Shown here: positions 11,886 through 23,194 of the stretch, in pieces
Layout of the letters: each line of letters starts with the position of its first letter
Numbering within the stretch: position 1 is the stretch's first letter
Assembly: GCA_010909165.1 (NCBI GenBank)
Contig: VJWM01000068.1
Coordinates: 1,116,001-1,180,000, forward strand
DNA: 64,000 nucleotides
Source: Anthoceros angustus
Lineage: Eukaryota; Streptophyta; Anthocerotopsida; Anthocerotales; Anthocerotaceae
Reading direction: 5' to 3'
Translations under genes and position numbers: made by a program
The notes under the pieces: model-generated
What the model was told of the DNA's origin: nothing
What the model saw: only the letters and a program-made list of their open reading frames with translations
The model's database searches: none

Positions 11886-12581
11886 AGTTCGGGCTTGATA
11901 TGGATGATGGCTTTGACAAACCATACCTCATTCAATACCTAGAATTCATTCAATTTTTTCATTTGCTCAAGTACCTGCAGTCTTTGTCACTTCTTTCTTC
12001 ACATCTCGGGATTCAACCCGTGTGAACGCTTGACGTCATGTGACTCTAGGAACACTTCATCTTACCCTTGAAATGCTTCATGCGAAAGCTATTTAAGGTT
12101 AAAATTTTGCGAAATTTTGCTCATGTTTGTGGAATAGGCATTTTATTTGCAAAGTGGAAAGAAGTTTGTCATCTTCTTTGAGCATGCATGAGGGATTTGC
12201 TTGCAAGGTAGAAAGAAGTGTTACCTTTGTATGAGAGCTTGCGAGTACATCACTCATGTCTGGTAGGAATTTGGAGTAGAAAGGAGTGTCACCTTTGTTG
12301 GAGAGCTTGCAAGTATGTCACTCATATATGGTAGAAATTTGGAGTAGAAGCGTGTCTGAGAGCTTGCGAGTAGAAAGAAGTGCTTGAAAGTATTGTCACT
12401 TGCAAGCAGAGTAGAGTATGTCATTGAAATTTGGAGAAAGGAGTGCTTGTGAGTATGTCACTCATGAAATTTGGAGAAAGGAGTGCTTGTGAGTATGTCA
12501 CTCATGTCTAGTAGAAATTTGGAGTAGAAAGAAGTATCATTATCCAAGGTGGTATCACCTTTGTCCGAGAAAGTATCAGTA

Positions 12582-12706
12582 TCACTTAGTAGAAAGGACC
12601 GTAGAGTCACTTAGTAGAAAGGATCGTAGAGTCACTTAGTAGAAAGGATCGTAGAGTCACTTAGTAGAAAGGATCGTAGAGTCACTTAGTAGAAAGGATT
12701 GTAGAA
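12582..12706. repeat. 25-bp tandem array, about 5 copies
   Basis: The unit TCACTTAGTAGAAAGGATCG plus TAGAG repeats with a period of 25 bp; the inner copies are identical. There are no unique spacers, so this is a minisatellite. Confidence 0.9.
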
Positions 12707-12794
12707 AGGAGTGTCACTTTTTTTGAAAGCTTGCGGGTCTCAGTGGGCATGTATGAGGGTTGAAAGGGGGACGCTTTTGTACATATGTCGCAGG

Positions 12795-13345
12795 GTTTTG
12801 ATGGGCTTTCAGGCATGTCTAAAAGCCAAAGCTAGAAGGAGTATATTTCATGGGCTTTCAGGCATGTCTAAAAGCCAAAGCTAGAAGGAGTATATGGAGT
12901 GCCCGAGGGATTTTGGGCATGTTTGAGGGCCAAAAGGAGTATAAGGATTGCTGGCTAAGGAGTATATGGAGTGCCCGAGGGATTTTGGGCATGTTTGAGG
13001 GCCAAAAGGAGTATAAGGATTGCTGGCTAAGGGGCCGAAAGCAGCATAAGGAGTGCCTTGAGGCCTTTCTTGCATGTTTGAGGGCCAAAAGGAGTATTGC
13101 ATGAGGAGTGTGAGGCCCAAAAGGAGTATAAGGAGTGACTCAATTAAGGCTTTCAAAAGGTCCGTGTAAGGAGTGTTTTAGCAATGATGTTGCTTTCAGG
13201 CATGTCTAAAAGCCAAAGCTAGAAGGAATATATTTCATGGGCTTTCAGGCATGTCTAAAAGCCAAAGCTAGAAGGAGTATATGGAGTGCCCGAGGGATTT
13301 CGCGCATGTTTGAGGGCCAAAAGGAGTATGAGGGGTGCCCTTTTG
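12795..13345. repeat. Nested 70-bp and 50-bp duplications
   Basis: A block with GGGCTTTCAGGCATGTCTAA followed by AAGCCAAAGCTAGAAGGAG occurs four times (about 12809, 12851, 13193 and 13240). A longer block with GTGCCCGAGGGATTTTGGGC occurs twice about 70 bp apart. Non-coding. Confidence 0.8.
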
Positions 13346-13652
13346 AGGGCCAAAAGGAGTATAAGGAGTGATTCAAGGGTTTCACAAGGAGTGTTTAGGC
13401 ATGTCTTGAGGGTCTGAGGAGGACCAAAAAGAGTATCATGAGGGCTCAAAGGGATGTCATGAGCCAAAAGGGATGTCATGAGCCAAAAGGAATGTCATGA
13501 GTGAGGGCCAAGGGGCTTTGCAGGCAAATCTAAGAGCTTGCGAGTAGAAAGGAGTGTCACCTTGGGGCGAGTAGAATAGAGTATGCACTTGGGCGCACTT
13601 GGGCATACGCCCCTAACAACGAGGGTGATAGACGTGCAATGTCGTGCCTCAC

Positions 13653-13832
13653 TTAACAATGAGAGTGATATAAGTGCAATGTTATGCGTCCCTTAACATG
13701 GCCATTATCTAGTTAACAATGAGAGTGATATAAGTGCAATGTTATGCGTCCCTTAACATGGCCATTATCTAGTTAACAATGAGAGTGATATAAGTGCAAT
13801 GTTATGCGTCCCTTAACATGGCCATTATCTAG
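13653..13832. repeat. 60-bp tandem array, 3 near-perfect copies
   Basis: The unit begins TTAACAATGAGAGTGATATA and ends near CATGGCCATTATCTAG. The three copies are essentially identical, so the array is recent. A fainter relative lies just upstream (13615-13652). Confidence 0.95.
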
Positions 13833-13853
13833 AAGACAATCGTATTGTCTGTG

Positions 13854-13930
13854 GACTCGAATTTTTTGGACTCGAATTTTGTGGACTCCAATGTTTTGGA
13901 CTCCAATGTTGTGGACTCCAATGTTGTGGT
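13854..13930. repeat. 15-bp minisatellite, about 5 copies
   Basis: Repeats of GGACTCNAATNTTNT with single-base variants, immediately after the 60-bp array. Confidence 0.85.
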
Positions 13931-15361
13931 GTGGGCAAGGAAAGAAATGTGGATTCCCCTTAGGAAGGTAATAGGCGTGTTTTTTTGTTTTCTTTAGTGT
14001 GTGGTGTGGCAAATAAGGCGGGAAAAGGGAAATAAGGAAAAATGGGTTGGATTACAATGGACAAGAGGGGCTAACTGCTACGATACGAAAGGGTTTCTCT
14101 GAAACCCCTTTTTGGGACGTTCGGACCTTCACACATCGGAAATCCTGTGGAATCGACCTTTTGGTATTTCTCCCATGACATGTCACCCAAACATTTCAAT
14201 TATTGTTGCGATACGATATCTCACATTGGACATCGGAATTACGAGGGAAAGCGATCCGAGACATTCACGATCGCCTTTTCCTTGAGACCGCAGTATTTGT
14301 GCACAAACTTGTCGCGCACTCACATTTAAGCATCTCCACCACATGACAACGGTGTATGTTTCTAGCTAGTTTGGCGAATGTTGTCTTTCCGTCCTCGGAC
14401 GACGATGTCGTGTTCTCCCCGCAGCTAGGATCGTAAATAGCAAGAGGAAGATATGGCGTTTCTCCACCTGAACATGCTATTTAGTGAACGGGGTGATTAT
14501 TCAGCATGAGGGTTTTCTGCTCTTTATTTGCTGAAGGGGGTTTTGGATGGGTGTTGAATCCTTTGTTCACCGCTTGTCTTTGGAAAAGATGATCAAAGAA
14601 GGGTGAACACCAACACGAGAGCTTGCGTTTGCGTGACATGTGGAGCAATGGTTGTAGTTTACACCTATGCCGACTTTAGAGCCCATTTACAAAATGGAGC
14701 ACCATGACTGTGAAGATGAGTACATTTGACGATGCCCCACAAACAATCGGAAAACATGGTCCAACCAATGTCGAACTCTCATATTTCAAGTTTCCCCGAG
14801 AACGCTTCCACGCGGGTGGTGGTGGTATGGGTCATAGAATCCTTCGCGACATGGAATTCATGGAAATCGTGGGTGCGGGCGCCAGCGGCGCACGCCTCCC
14901 ACAATCCCAGAAAGTGATATGTCATCTCCTATCCCTTGGTAGGTTGGAGGAATCGATTTTTGAGACAAGAGGGCTGCTGTATGTGTGTCACCAACCATCT
15001 GACAGGATGCTATGTATAGTCATGTGACTAGCCGTGATCAAAACAGGAAAGTGCTGGGTATGGATGCATTATTAGTGACTGGCATCGTGCAAGCCCTAAA
15101 TGTGCACATGCTCTAAATGTGCAAATTGCGCAAAAGGGTGTCCCCTGAACTGCGCTAGTGCTTTAGGACTAAAACCGTTCAGTAATTGGAGCAGTGGAGT
15201 TTCCATCGGCTAACATCTTGTAGAATATACAGGTCGTTTCAAACTTTCCCCAAGGAGAATGGGCTACAATGAACGTATCGAATGTGTCTTGCACGGTTTC
15301 CCTTCTCAAAACAGAAAATGAGGCTACGGCCTATGCGCACTTTTAACATTCGAAGTGCAAT
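13931..15361. other. Non-coding stretch before the transposase remnant
   Basis: No conserved gene seen. The longest frame starting at ATG (14704-15027, plus strand, 107 codons) matches nothing I know and has no supporting context. No tandem repeat or RNA gene noticed. Confidence 0.45.
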
Positions 15362-18300
15362 CTACTCTCCTTCTGAATTGACGCCGTCATCTTCGTTAGG
15401 TTCGGCATCATCACCGTCATCTTCACTGTCCTCTGTGCCACTTTGACTTGCTGGTTGTATGAAGCCCCGCAATTCATTCAGCTTGTCCTTGATTGCCTTC
15501 TTGTCTACCGCATATAGATGTTTCCGAGAATTCAAGGTGAAACCATAATACAAGATGACGGTTTTTTGTACATATACTTCCTGAATATTTTTGGGGTTAA
15601 ACCCTTCGAGCCCCTTTTTCCCGGTTTGTTGCTTGGCTGCCTGCCATCCCCCCGAATTATGTATTCTTCAACGTACCTACCCTCAAACGCATCTGTGCTC
15701 GATTACATGTACGGTGAACAAGTAAGTGAGGTGGGTCATCAAACAAACCGTCAATCACCTTCCCAATCCAAAATGGTGCATTGTGTGTCCGCTGGGCGCA
15801 ATGAACATGCCCTTATTTATTTCCAACACATCACCATTCAAACGTGTCATTCCCTCCTGTTGTCTTTCCAAGTTTTGGTATCGTCCCAAATACATATCTC
15901 GTTGTGGAAGGTCCCTCAACAACGCCTCCTGTAATAAAGCTTCATCAGGAAGTCGCAGAGGTTGGGCTGTTACTTCTACTTCGGACCTCGAATACCACTT
16001 CCAAGGATGCTGGAGGACGAGCCCAATGTTGTTTTGAACAATAAGAATCTCTTGTTGGTCCACCCGAGCTTCCCACCATTTGTATTCCTCCGATGTCACA
16101 TAAGGCCTAAGGGCCGAAAGACCTTCCTTCAAATGAGCCACACCATCCGTAGGTGATAAGTCCGCCAACTTTCCTTTTCTATCCCTTGACCGGAGGCGGT
16201 TAAGGAGTCGCTATTGTGTCCAACGCACGAATGTTAAAAACTCCAACCCGGCCTCTGTCTCCCAATAGGCTGATGTGGAATACTGCTTGCTCCTGATGAC
16301 AGTTACAAACCCACGGTCACCTTTGGCTTCTCTCGTAATTTTGAATTGGTGCTGGAAAGAGAGGTTGTTTAATTTTTTGACCGCCGCCTTGTATGCGTGT
16401 CCACCTTCCCCTTGCCTTATGGGCCAAACATATGACCGGAAGTCCGGAACTTCAGTCAATATCTTCACCTCCGGCTGTGGAGTGTACGCACTAATCAAAA
16501 TCTACAGCGGTGAAGAGTGTGAGCTTCCTTGTGTTTTAAGCTTTTGAAAAGCATGAAAACATTTGGTCGATTTGATCATGCGTATGCCCCACCAACAAAA
16601 CCCCACTTTCACCTTTTCAAACGTCCCCATGTCCACGAGCATGTTGAGATATGCAAAGCAGTTGATTCTTGTTCTCTCTGCAGTGTTGTCCAATTGCAAA
16701 TATAACACTTTCGGCAATACTCCTTCGTAGTTATGAATAACATCCTGGATGATGGTAATCGTAAGATTGGCATCATTCCGCAAGTTCGCATAATGCAAGT
16801 AAGCTCTTGCCTTAAACGTGTAATTGTGGATCATGCACCCAACCACATGAACCTGAATACGGCACTCCTCATCCAAGTTCTTTGGCCATCGAAGTAGATG
16901 GGGAATCTCCGTCTTCTTTTGGTCCATTCCATCGATTGAAAGTAGAAGGTACATATGTGGTTCTACATAACTTTGCTCCTGTGTTTCGCCATCTTCAGCC
17001 GCTCTTGATGTAACCGCAAACGATGGGCATCTAAAGCCGCTTGATATTTTTCTGCTTTGAAAACATACACACTCGTACATTTGAAGAGACATCCGCTTAG
17101 ATATGAAGGACCCTCCTATCTGGACGACATACCTGCGGCGACGTCCCAAATCGGAGGAAGAACCTTCATGTTCCGTCCTAGCGCATTTGCGAGACAATTG
17201 TCGTTGGCGTACTACGAGCAACCACAATCCATGCCATCGGCTTTTGGTTATGGAGGGCGTAGGCCGCCACATGTATAAATTGTAGGGTGACCCGTATGGT
17301 CCTTCGCCATGTGGGCGTTGGCGATTGGTATCCTCGGTACGGAACCCTATGGTGCCCTTAAAGAGCACTGAGGTGGGGCGCCGGCCGGCGCCCATCTCCG
17401 TGGGCTCTTAACGGCACCATAGGGTTCTTGGCCTCCAGGGCCGGGCGTCCCACCACATGTCTGTGGCCTCTCGGGGTTTCATCCCAAGGGTTTTGCATAT
17501 GTGGGACGACGGTCGGTGGCGTCACCATCCCATCATACAAAGATCGAAGACCGGTTATAGGGATCTTGCCCATAAAGCCTCGAGTTCAAAACAACCATTC
17601 CCCACTCAAGAAAACCATTCCATAAGTTCCCATGCATGTCAACCAGCCCGTCGAAAGTGGTAACAATTACCTTGATCGGATTTGTGGATGTGTTCCTAAT
17701 TGTGCTCTTGAGACTGCAGAGTGAGCACGTGGAAAACCTGTTGGATTTTGGTATTTTCACTCTTGGGAAGTTGCTTTTCCATAACTTCAAGAACCATGGA
17801 TATTTCACATAGAGGATCCCGGAGGTTTCGCATTGCGCTGTACATACTCCATATTTCCAACCTTGTGTATGTGTTTGGAAGGTTGAAGACCTCCACGTTT
17901 CGCGCTCGCCATCATTAGAAATGTCTTATCCATCCGTGATATCGCTCCCATAAGAAGAGGCGTGGTTTGGGGTTAGGCCTGAAACCATCCCACGGGCATT
18001 CGAAATGATTCTCTTGATTCCTCATATCTCACAGCCCTATGCAATATACTCTTCTAAATGCCTTCAAGCGGATGAATGGACCCCAAAATGTGTGTGCATA
18101 CTTTACCCCTTTCACATCCCCCTCTCTCCGCTTGAACCAAGGACTCTAGAAATGTCTCTTGCTCTGGCCTGCCCATCCTTAGGAATCGGTACCTCTGCTC
18201 CTGAAACTTTTCTTTTGTCAGCTTCTGCAAGCACATTTGATTGCAACATGGTTTTCGGAAATCCGCCGTCACTACCTCTCCTTCACTTTTCTTCAATGTG

Positions 18301-18617
18301 ACACCAGCTGCGCGTCTCCGTTGAGGTGCAATGCTTTGCTCGCTTGACGCAGTCAGCGTCTCACCCAGCGGCTTGGGATGGAGCGAGACGCCGGCGGTGT
18401 CGAAGTGGTCAGCTTCATCTTCATCCTCGGAGGGTTCGTGCTCCTGCCCAGTGGGAGGTCTTCTACCGTGACCACCATCAAACAAACCCCTGCGTGCAAC
18501 AGGTGGTCCATTCTCACGCAGCTTGAGGGATGAGGACTCTGGTCGGATCCGGGAGGCGTGTAGATGGGCTCCCTCAATGGTCACAGATAGATGCAAATTC
18601 GCGGGTGTGAGGCACAC
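15362..18617 (-). pseudogene. Decayed DDE transposase-like gene (GHTH/IDQMFS type)
   Basis: Reads on the minus strand in disconnected frames, from N-terminus to C-terminus. 18617-18054 has a cysteine block CCNQMCLQKL. 17808-17533 has FPRVKIPKSNRFSTCSLC. 17070-16502 holds the core: SIDGMDQKKTEIPH, then VLYLQLDNTAERTRINCFAY and LVDMGTFEKVKVGF. 16498-16211 has SAYTPQPEVKILTEVPDFR. 16168-15755 has LQHPWKWYSR, and 15553-15362 an acidic tail. The order (xDGMDQ, QxDNTxxxxxN, GHTHDxIDQMFS) is that of a large transposon family in plants, oomycetes and animals that I associate with Pfam-type DUF7869; this is from memory. The Asp and Asn positions are consistent with an RNase-H-fold DDE nuclease. The GHTHDQIDQMFS stretch is present at about 16565-16605 but in a shifted frame, so the gene is broken. 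Confidence 0.72.
17343..17426. repeat. GC palindrome hairpin 1 inside the transposase remnant
   Basis: The centre is the perfect 18-bp palindrome GGGCGCCGGCCGGCGCCC at 17376-17393. It is flanked by 14-bp perfect arms AACCCTATGGTGCC (17343-17356) and GGCACCATAGGGTT (17413-17426), with partly matching sequence between. The whole can fold into a long hairpin. Confidence 0.9.
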
Positions 18618-19690
18618 CTGCGCATGTTTGGTGACGCCAAGTGTCGACGCCTGTAGAGCCTACATGGGCGGTGCGAACACGACTTAACAAGCTACGACCT
18701 CTTCCAAAAGTGGGAAAAGCCGGTAACCACAACAAACCTTCATGTGGAGGACTCGTGGGTATTGCACCGAATATGTGAACTTGGAGGAGCGTTCAAGATA
18801 GCGAGCCTCTTCCTCCTGCGGACCATGTCTCCATTTCTTTGGAATTGCGAGGGGCCCGGGTCCTCCACTTGAACCTCCTGCGCCATGCATGGTCGTTGCA
18901 CAAGTTGCATCTTGTATCATGAATGGTATGCGGAAAAGACAATGGCGAAACAAGACCAACCTCATCTCCGCAGCGTGTCGTCAAATGCAACATCGCACGC
19001 ACTTATCGAAATGCGCAAGGAAGGAAAGCACAAGACTTTGCGAGCACCGTAGTGGCTAGCGGATATCAAGCCTCCCTCCACGGGGTATGGCGTCGGGACG
19101 GCCTCGCATCCCCGAGTGCCACCGCCTAAGAGGTTGATGGGATTGCCTCAAATAAGTGCGGACAATGAAGTGGTTGTGTGCATGCAGGATTATAACGGAA
19201 AATCCAAGCATAATTGCAGCCACTGGCGAAAAGTTGATGGCGGGCGGCGGTCTAAAATAGTAAGCTCGTCAAAATTGAGTTTAAGGTAGCGGGTTATTTT
19301 AGAGAAACACGGTTATGAAAACCATTTGGGGTTATGGAAGAAAACCCTACTTTTACACGCCGCTTAACTTCGTTCTTAAGGCCTCCTCTTTTGAACTTAA
19401 GGGCTACCGCTTGCAAGGCCGGTGGCAGCAGTTCACGTCCGTGATTTCGAGCGCAACACCTTTGTGACCGCTTCTTTTGTCGAGCGCACCACCACCGTAT
19501 GCGCATCTTTGGGAGTGAGGCGCCACACCGCCTCGCCCGCCCTAGACCGCCGCAAGCTCAGTTGAGCGCAACTTTGCAGCAGCAAGCTCGTAGCGGCGCC
19601 AAGCTCTTGAGAGGCGCGATCTTGAGCAGTGAGTTAGCGGTCACTGTTGTGCATCTCTTTGTGATTACGGAGTGGGGTTGCCTTGAATTG
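18618..19690. other. Divergent spacer between two transposon reading frames
   Basis: Lies between the start of the minus-strand transposase remnant and the start of the plus-strand coding-like tract. No conserved coding sequence recognised. If both belong to one element, this would be its shared promoter (inference). Confidence 0.4.
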
Positions 19691-20909
19691 CAGAGATTGA
19701 AGATGGCAAGCGGAGGAGCAAGAAGGACCAGCCTTTGGAGGAATATGACCGCCCGCCATGCGTGGCAAGAAGGCCGGAGGAAGCTCAAAGGCGAGGCGGC
19801 ACCGCGCCACGGCGGACATCGCGGAGGCACCTCCATCCAGTCGCCGGTTGGAGACATCTTGCCATCCGCCATGCTCCATGGAGGGGCGGCATTCTTGGGG
19901 CAAGCAAAATCGGGCAGCGATCCTCGCCAAAATCAGTTCCACAAAGGTTCTGGAGAGCAAGGGACGAAGAAGGTTGGTAAGAGCGAAACAACCTATTCCA
20001 TCCGATTCTACCTTACATGAGGAGACATCCATATCAGCGTGTATCCGGGGCAGCTCGACAATGTTGTGGTTGTGGAGAAGGACTGGATGCTTGTGCAGAT
20101 CCACGACCTCACGACCGCAATGCGCCATGGACCCCTTTGTTGAAGTTGTGGATCATGGGATATAGGGGGCTCGCCAAATCGAGAGCAAGAGCGGGGTTGT
20201 TTGGGCTACTTTGGACTTCAATGAAGGGAGCGAGTTCACTTTTTGTGCACCACAAAGGCATACCAGTATGAGGAAGTTTCCCAGGATCCGCGTTTATACA
20301 AGTCTCTTGTTCTTAGCCTGAAAGGGTTTCACTGGAAGAAGTGTGCACCTCGTGGCCTTGTTGAAGATTTCCGCGATTCCATGCGACAGGAGACAGTAAG
20401 TATTGCCCAGAACTGCATTCCTTCGCAGTTCTTCACATGTGAGAGTCACTGACATTGTGGATATGTTTTTCCTACCATCTTCCAGGCACCACTAGTTGCG
20501 AGGGCACTCATACGAGCTATCTGCGAAAAGATTACACAAACTATGAGGGCCCACAAGAGGGAAATGTCTATGCGTCGAGCCCAAGCCTCCATACAGAAAA
20601 CTGGTGATGTGGTGGAAGGTATGGAAGAAGATCATGAGGAGAGTGAGCTTGGCCCATCGACGAGGAAGATGGGGCTTTACCTTAGTCAAGCGCATTGACA
20701 GGCAAGAAGGATCCGGGGCATGTGAATCGACAGAGATGCCGAGGACCTTCCCAATCTTCTAACTCCGACTCCTTCCGTTATGGTTCCCACCATGCAATAT
20801 GACCCGGATGCGCGGCGGGCGCTGCCGCGCCTAGTCATCTTCAGTTCCCCAAGAGCGCCAACGCCGATCCGGACCGGTTTATAAGATTCAAGGAAGGTGC
20901 AGGTGGTTT

Positions 20910-20927
20910 GGGCGCCGGCCGGCGCCC
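20910..20927. repeat. GC palindrome 2
   Basis: Perfect 18-bp palindrome GGGCGCCGGCCGGCGCCC. Flanks are only weakly complementary (GGTGG on the left, CCACC on the right). Confidence 0.9.
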
Positions 20928-21035
20928 TCGAATCCTCCCACCACAGGGGCAAAGAGCGGCATGGCCGGGTCAGGCGGGTTGGTCCCGGAGAAAAGGACAT
21001 GGCGGATGCGGGGATGTGGGTATGGGCGAAGAGGA

Positions 21036-21051
21036 GGCGCCGGCCGGCGCC
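21036..21051. repeat. GC palindrome 3
   Basis: GGCGCCGGCCGGCGCC with partly complementary flanks: TGGGC...GAGGA on the left and TCCTC...GCCCA on the right. Confidence 0.9.
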
Positions 21052-22351
21052 CTCCTCAACCTTCATGCCCAAAGCATCAGTGACCTCGAGTGGCGCAAGG
21101 GCAAGGGAAGTGCGAGCGGCCGCACACAGTGGGACGGAGAATTGGGAAGGAAAACCAAGAAGGCAAAGAAGGGTGGAAGAGAAGATGCCATGGAGGGACA
21201 TAACCACGCTCATATTCAAACCGACGAGGAAAGGTTGGAAGAGGCTATGAGGGATGCGATCCATTGACTCGCTTAAGGGATTCATACTCAAGAAGGTGGT
21301 GCAGAAAGCAGTGTTAGTGAAGTTGGAGAACTTGAGACCCGGCGCCTGTTACTCGCACGCAGATCCGGAGGGTTGATGAGGCTTGGGCAAACTATCTTGC
21401 CCGTGTTATAGCGAAGGCGGATAGAGGAGGAGTTCGCCTCTTTTGTGTATGATTGATCCGAGCGAGTGTGCCGATCCGAGCAAGTCGGATCGGAAGCAAT
21501 GGCGTGCAAAGAAGTATGTCATGGGAGTTCTTGGTGGTAACCACACCCACGCAGCTATGAAGCACTTATCGGATATCTCACCCGGAAGAAGCGGTTCCAA
21601 TATGTTGAAGCACATGTGTATTGTGGGCTTACTGCATGAGATGCGGGTGCTTGCAATGATCACAATATGATGTCCGATCAAGAAAGAAGATGAACTTTAT
21701 AGAGCAAGTCGTATTTAAGGGACGAGTTGATCATCGCAAAGAGGAAGAAGTGCAAATGACCATGTCCGGAAATACAACTGCAAAGTCCTAGGTTTGATTG
21801 AAGACGATGAAGGGCGGAGGACGTGTACAAGCGTAACAAAGTGGACAATCGGACCCACATTCGTGTATTGCTAAGCGGGATGGGAAGGTGTGGGAGAATG
21901 TGGACAAGATTTTTTCCAAATGGGAAGCGGAGAGCTTCGAGCGGAAGAAACACGTTCTGCGAGGACAAGCAAGAAAGGGAAAGGCAAGCGCAAGCTGGCG
22001 GATGACCAAGCAGTTGATAGTGTGTACGTCAAGCCTAGAGACATGTTGGCCAAGCCTTCGAAATCTTTTCAGGGAATACCACTTGGAGAGTGTGGCCAGC
22101 AAATACTGATAAGCGCCACCGAGAAGGTGTTAACCGGACTGATAGATCTGAAGGGGATGGAGGAAGAGATCACACTTCGGAAAAAATTTCATATCATACA
22201 AGTAGCAATGGTGAAGCATCTCTGCTCGTCATTTGAAGAGGTGCGCGAGGAGTATCCTTTACATTCTACGGACAATATGCTAGCACGATTCCAAACAGCC
22301 TTCTCCGGAAAGGTATGTCCGCATCAGGTTTTTTTTTCGTCATATTGAACA

Positions 22352-22394
22352 GAGGGGGCGATGCGGGCGCCGGCCGGCGCCCGCACCGCCCCTC
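22352..22394. repeat. GC palindrome hairpin 4
   Basis: Centre GGGCGCCGGCCGGCGCCC at 22365-22382, extended by GAGGGGGCGATGC on the left against GCACCGCCCCTC on the right. This makes an almost continuous stem of about 20 bp. Confidence 0.9.
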
Positions 22395-22480
22395 GCATAT
22401 GTTTCATGATGCTTGCGCCTCACTTCGCGATGGGTTTGTAGGGGCGCCCGCCCGCGCCTTCAATCCAACGCGAAAATGAG

Positions 22481-22496
22481 GGCGCCGGCCGGCGCC
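22481..22496. repeat. GC palindrome 5
   Basis: GGCGCCGGCCGGCGCC, about 115 bp after hairpin 4. A degenerate relative, GGCGCCGGCC...GCGCC, lies at 23881-23900. Confidence 0.88.
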
Positions 22497-23194
22497 TCCC
22501 AGTAATGACTAACGAGGCTCGCAGCAATTGAAAGACATCAAGTCGACAAAACTCCCGGTGACTTCCAGATTTTATTTTCGAGATAAACAATTGGAAAGGG
22601 CTTGAAGAGCGGTAGCGCATTAGCGGACAAGGACACGGAGGAAGGTCTTGAGGTTTTCAGTTCCATCAACAGAGCCGGTACAATACCAAATCGAAAGTCG
22701 TGATGTACAAGATATGCGTGGTTTTCTCGGGCAAGGCACACTTCTCGTCATGGATGTGCCCCGAGGTTTTAACATTGGACCTATGGACAAGAGGGTGGAT
22801 AAGCAATGATGGATTCTGCCTTCCAAAGCTTCGAGAAGACCACTAGCGATGAACCGAGGATGATTGTGATGCATGGAGTGGAGGAGGCACATACAGTTAG
22901 AGAATCAATGCGAAAGTGGAGCAGAAAGGGCTTGGTGTCGCTCAGTATGGACAAGACAAACATGAACAATGACAGGGTGGATTTGAGGCGTGGAATACAT
23001 AACTATCGGATGGGGTCCAAGGATGGGAGCACAAAGGATGAATTGCAATGCTACCAAATGCTATGCATGGAACATTCAACAATGGAAGGTCCGTCATTGC
23101 TCACGACACTTGTCAAAAACAGTTTACATGTCACATGACAAGTTGGTGGTCCGCCTTACCGAGACCACTAGGGTTGATGACGAGACTTATTACA

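Larger units (their letters stand above)
11886..13940. repeat. Minisatellite-rich non-coding region
   Basis: About 2 kb built from degenerate tandem repeats around phrases such as AGTAGAAAGGAGTGTCAC, GAGAGCTTGCGAGTA and GAGGGCCAAAAGGAGTAT. Frames through it translate the repeats only. The clearest arrays are listed separately. No gene is supported. Confidence 0.8.

Noticed and set aside
11159-11935. 258-codon minus-strand frame
   Set aside because: Antisense to the RING-CH gene; its Ser/Leu-rich content is the complement of the acidic repeats.
13653-13832. CRISPR array
   Set aside because: Contiguous identical 60-bp units with no spacers, in a eukaryotic genome.
16502-17395. Intact host gene on the minus strand
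   Set aside because: Contains transposase motifs, a frameshift in the conserved core and a GC hairpin in its 5' part.
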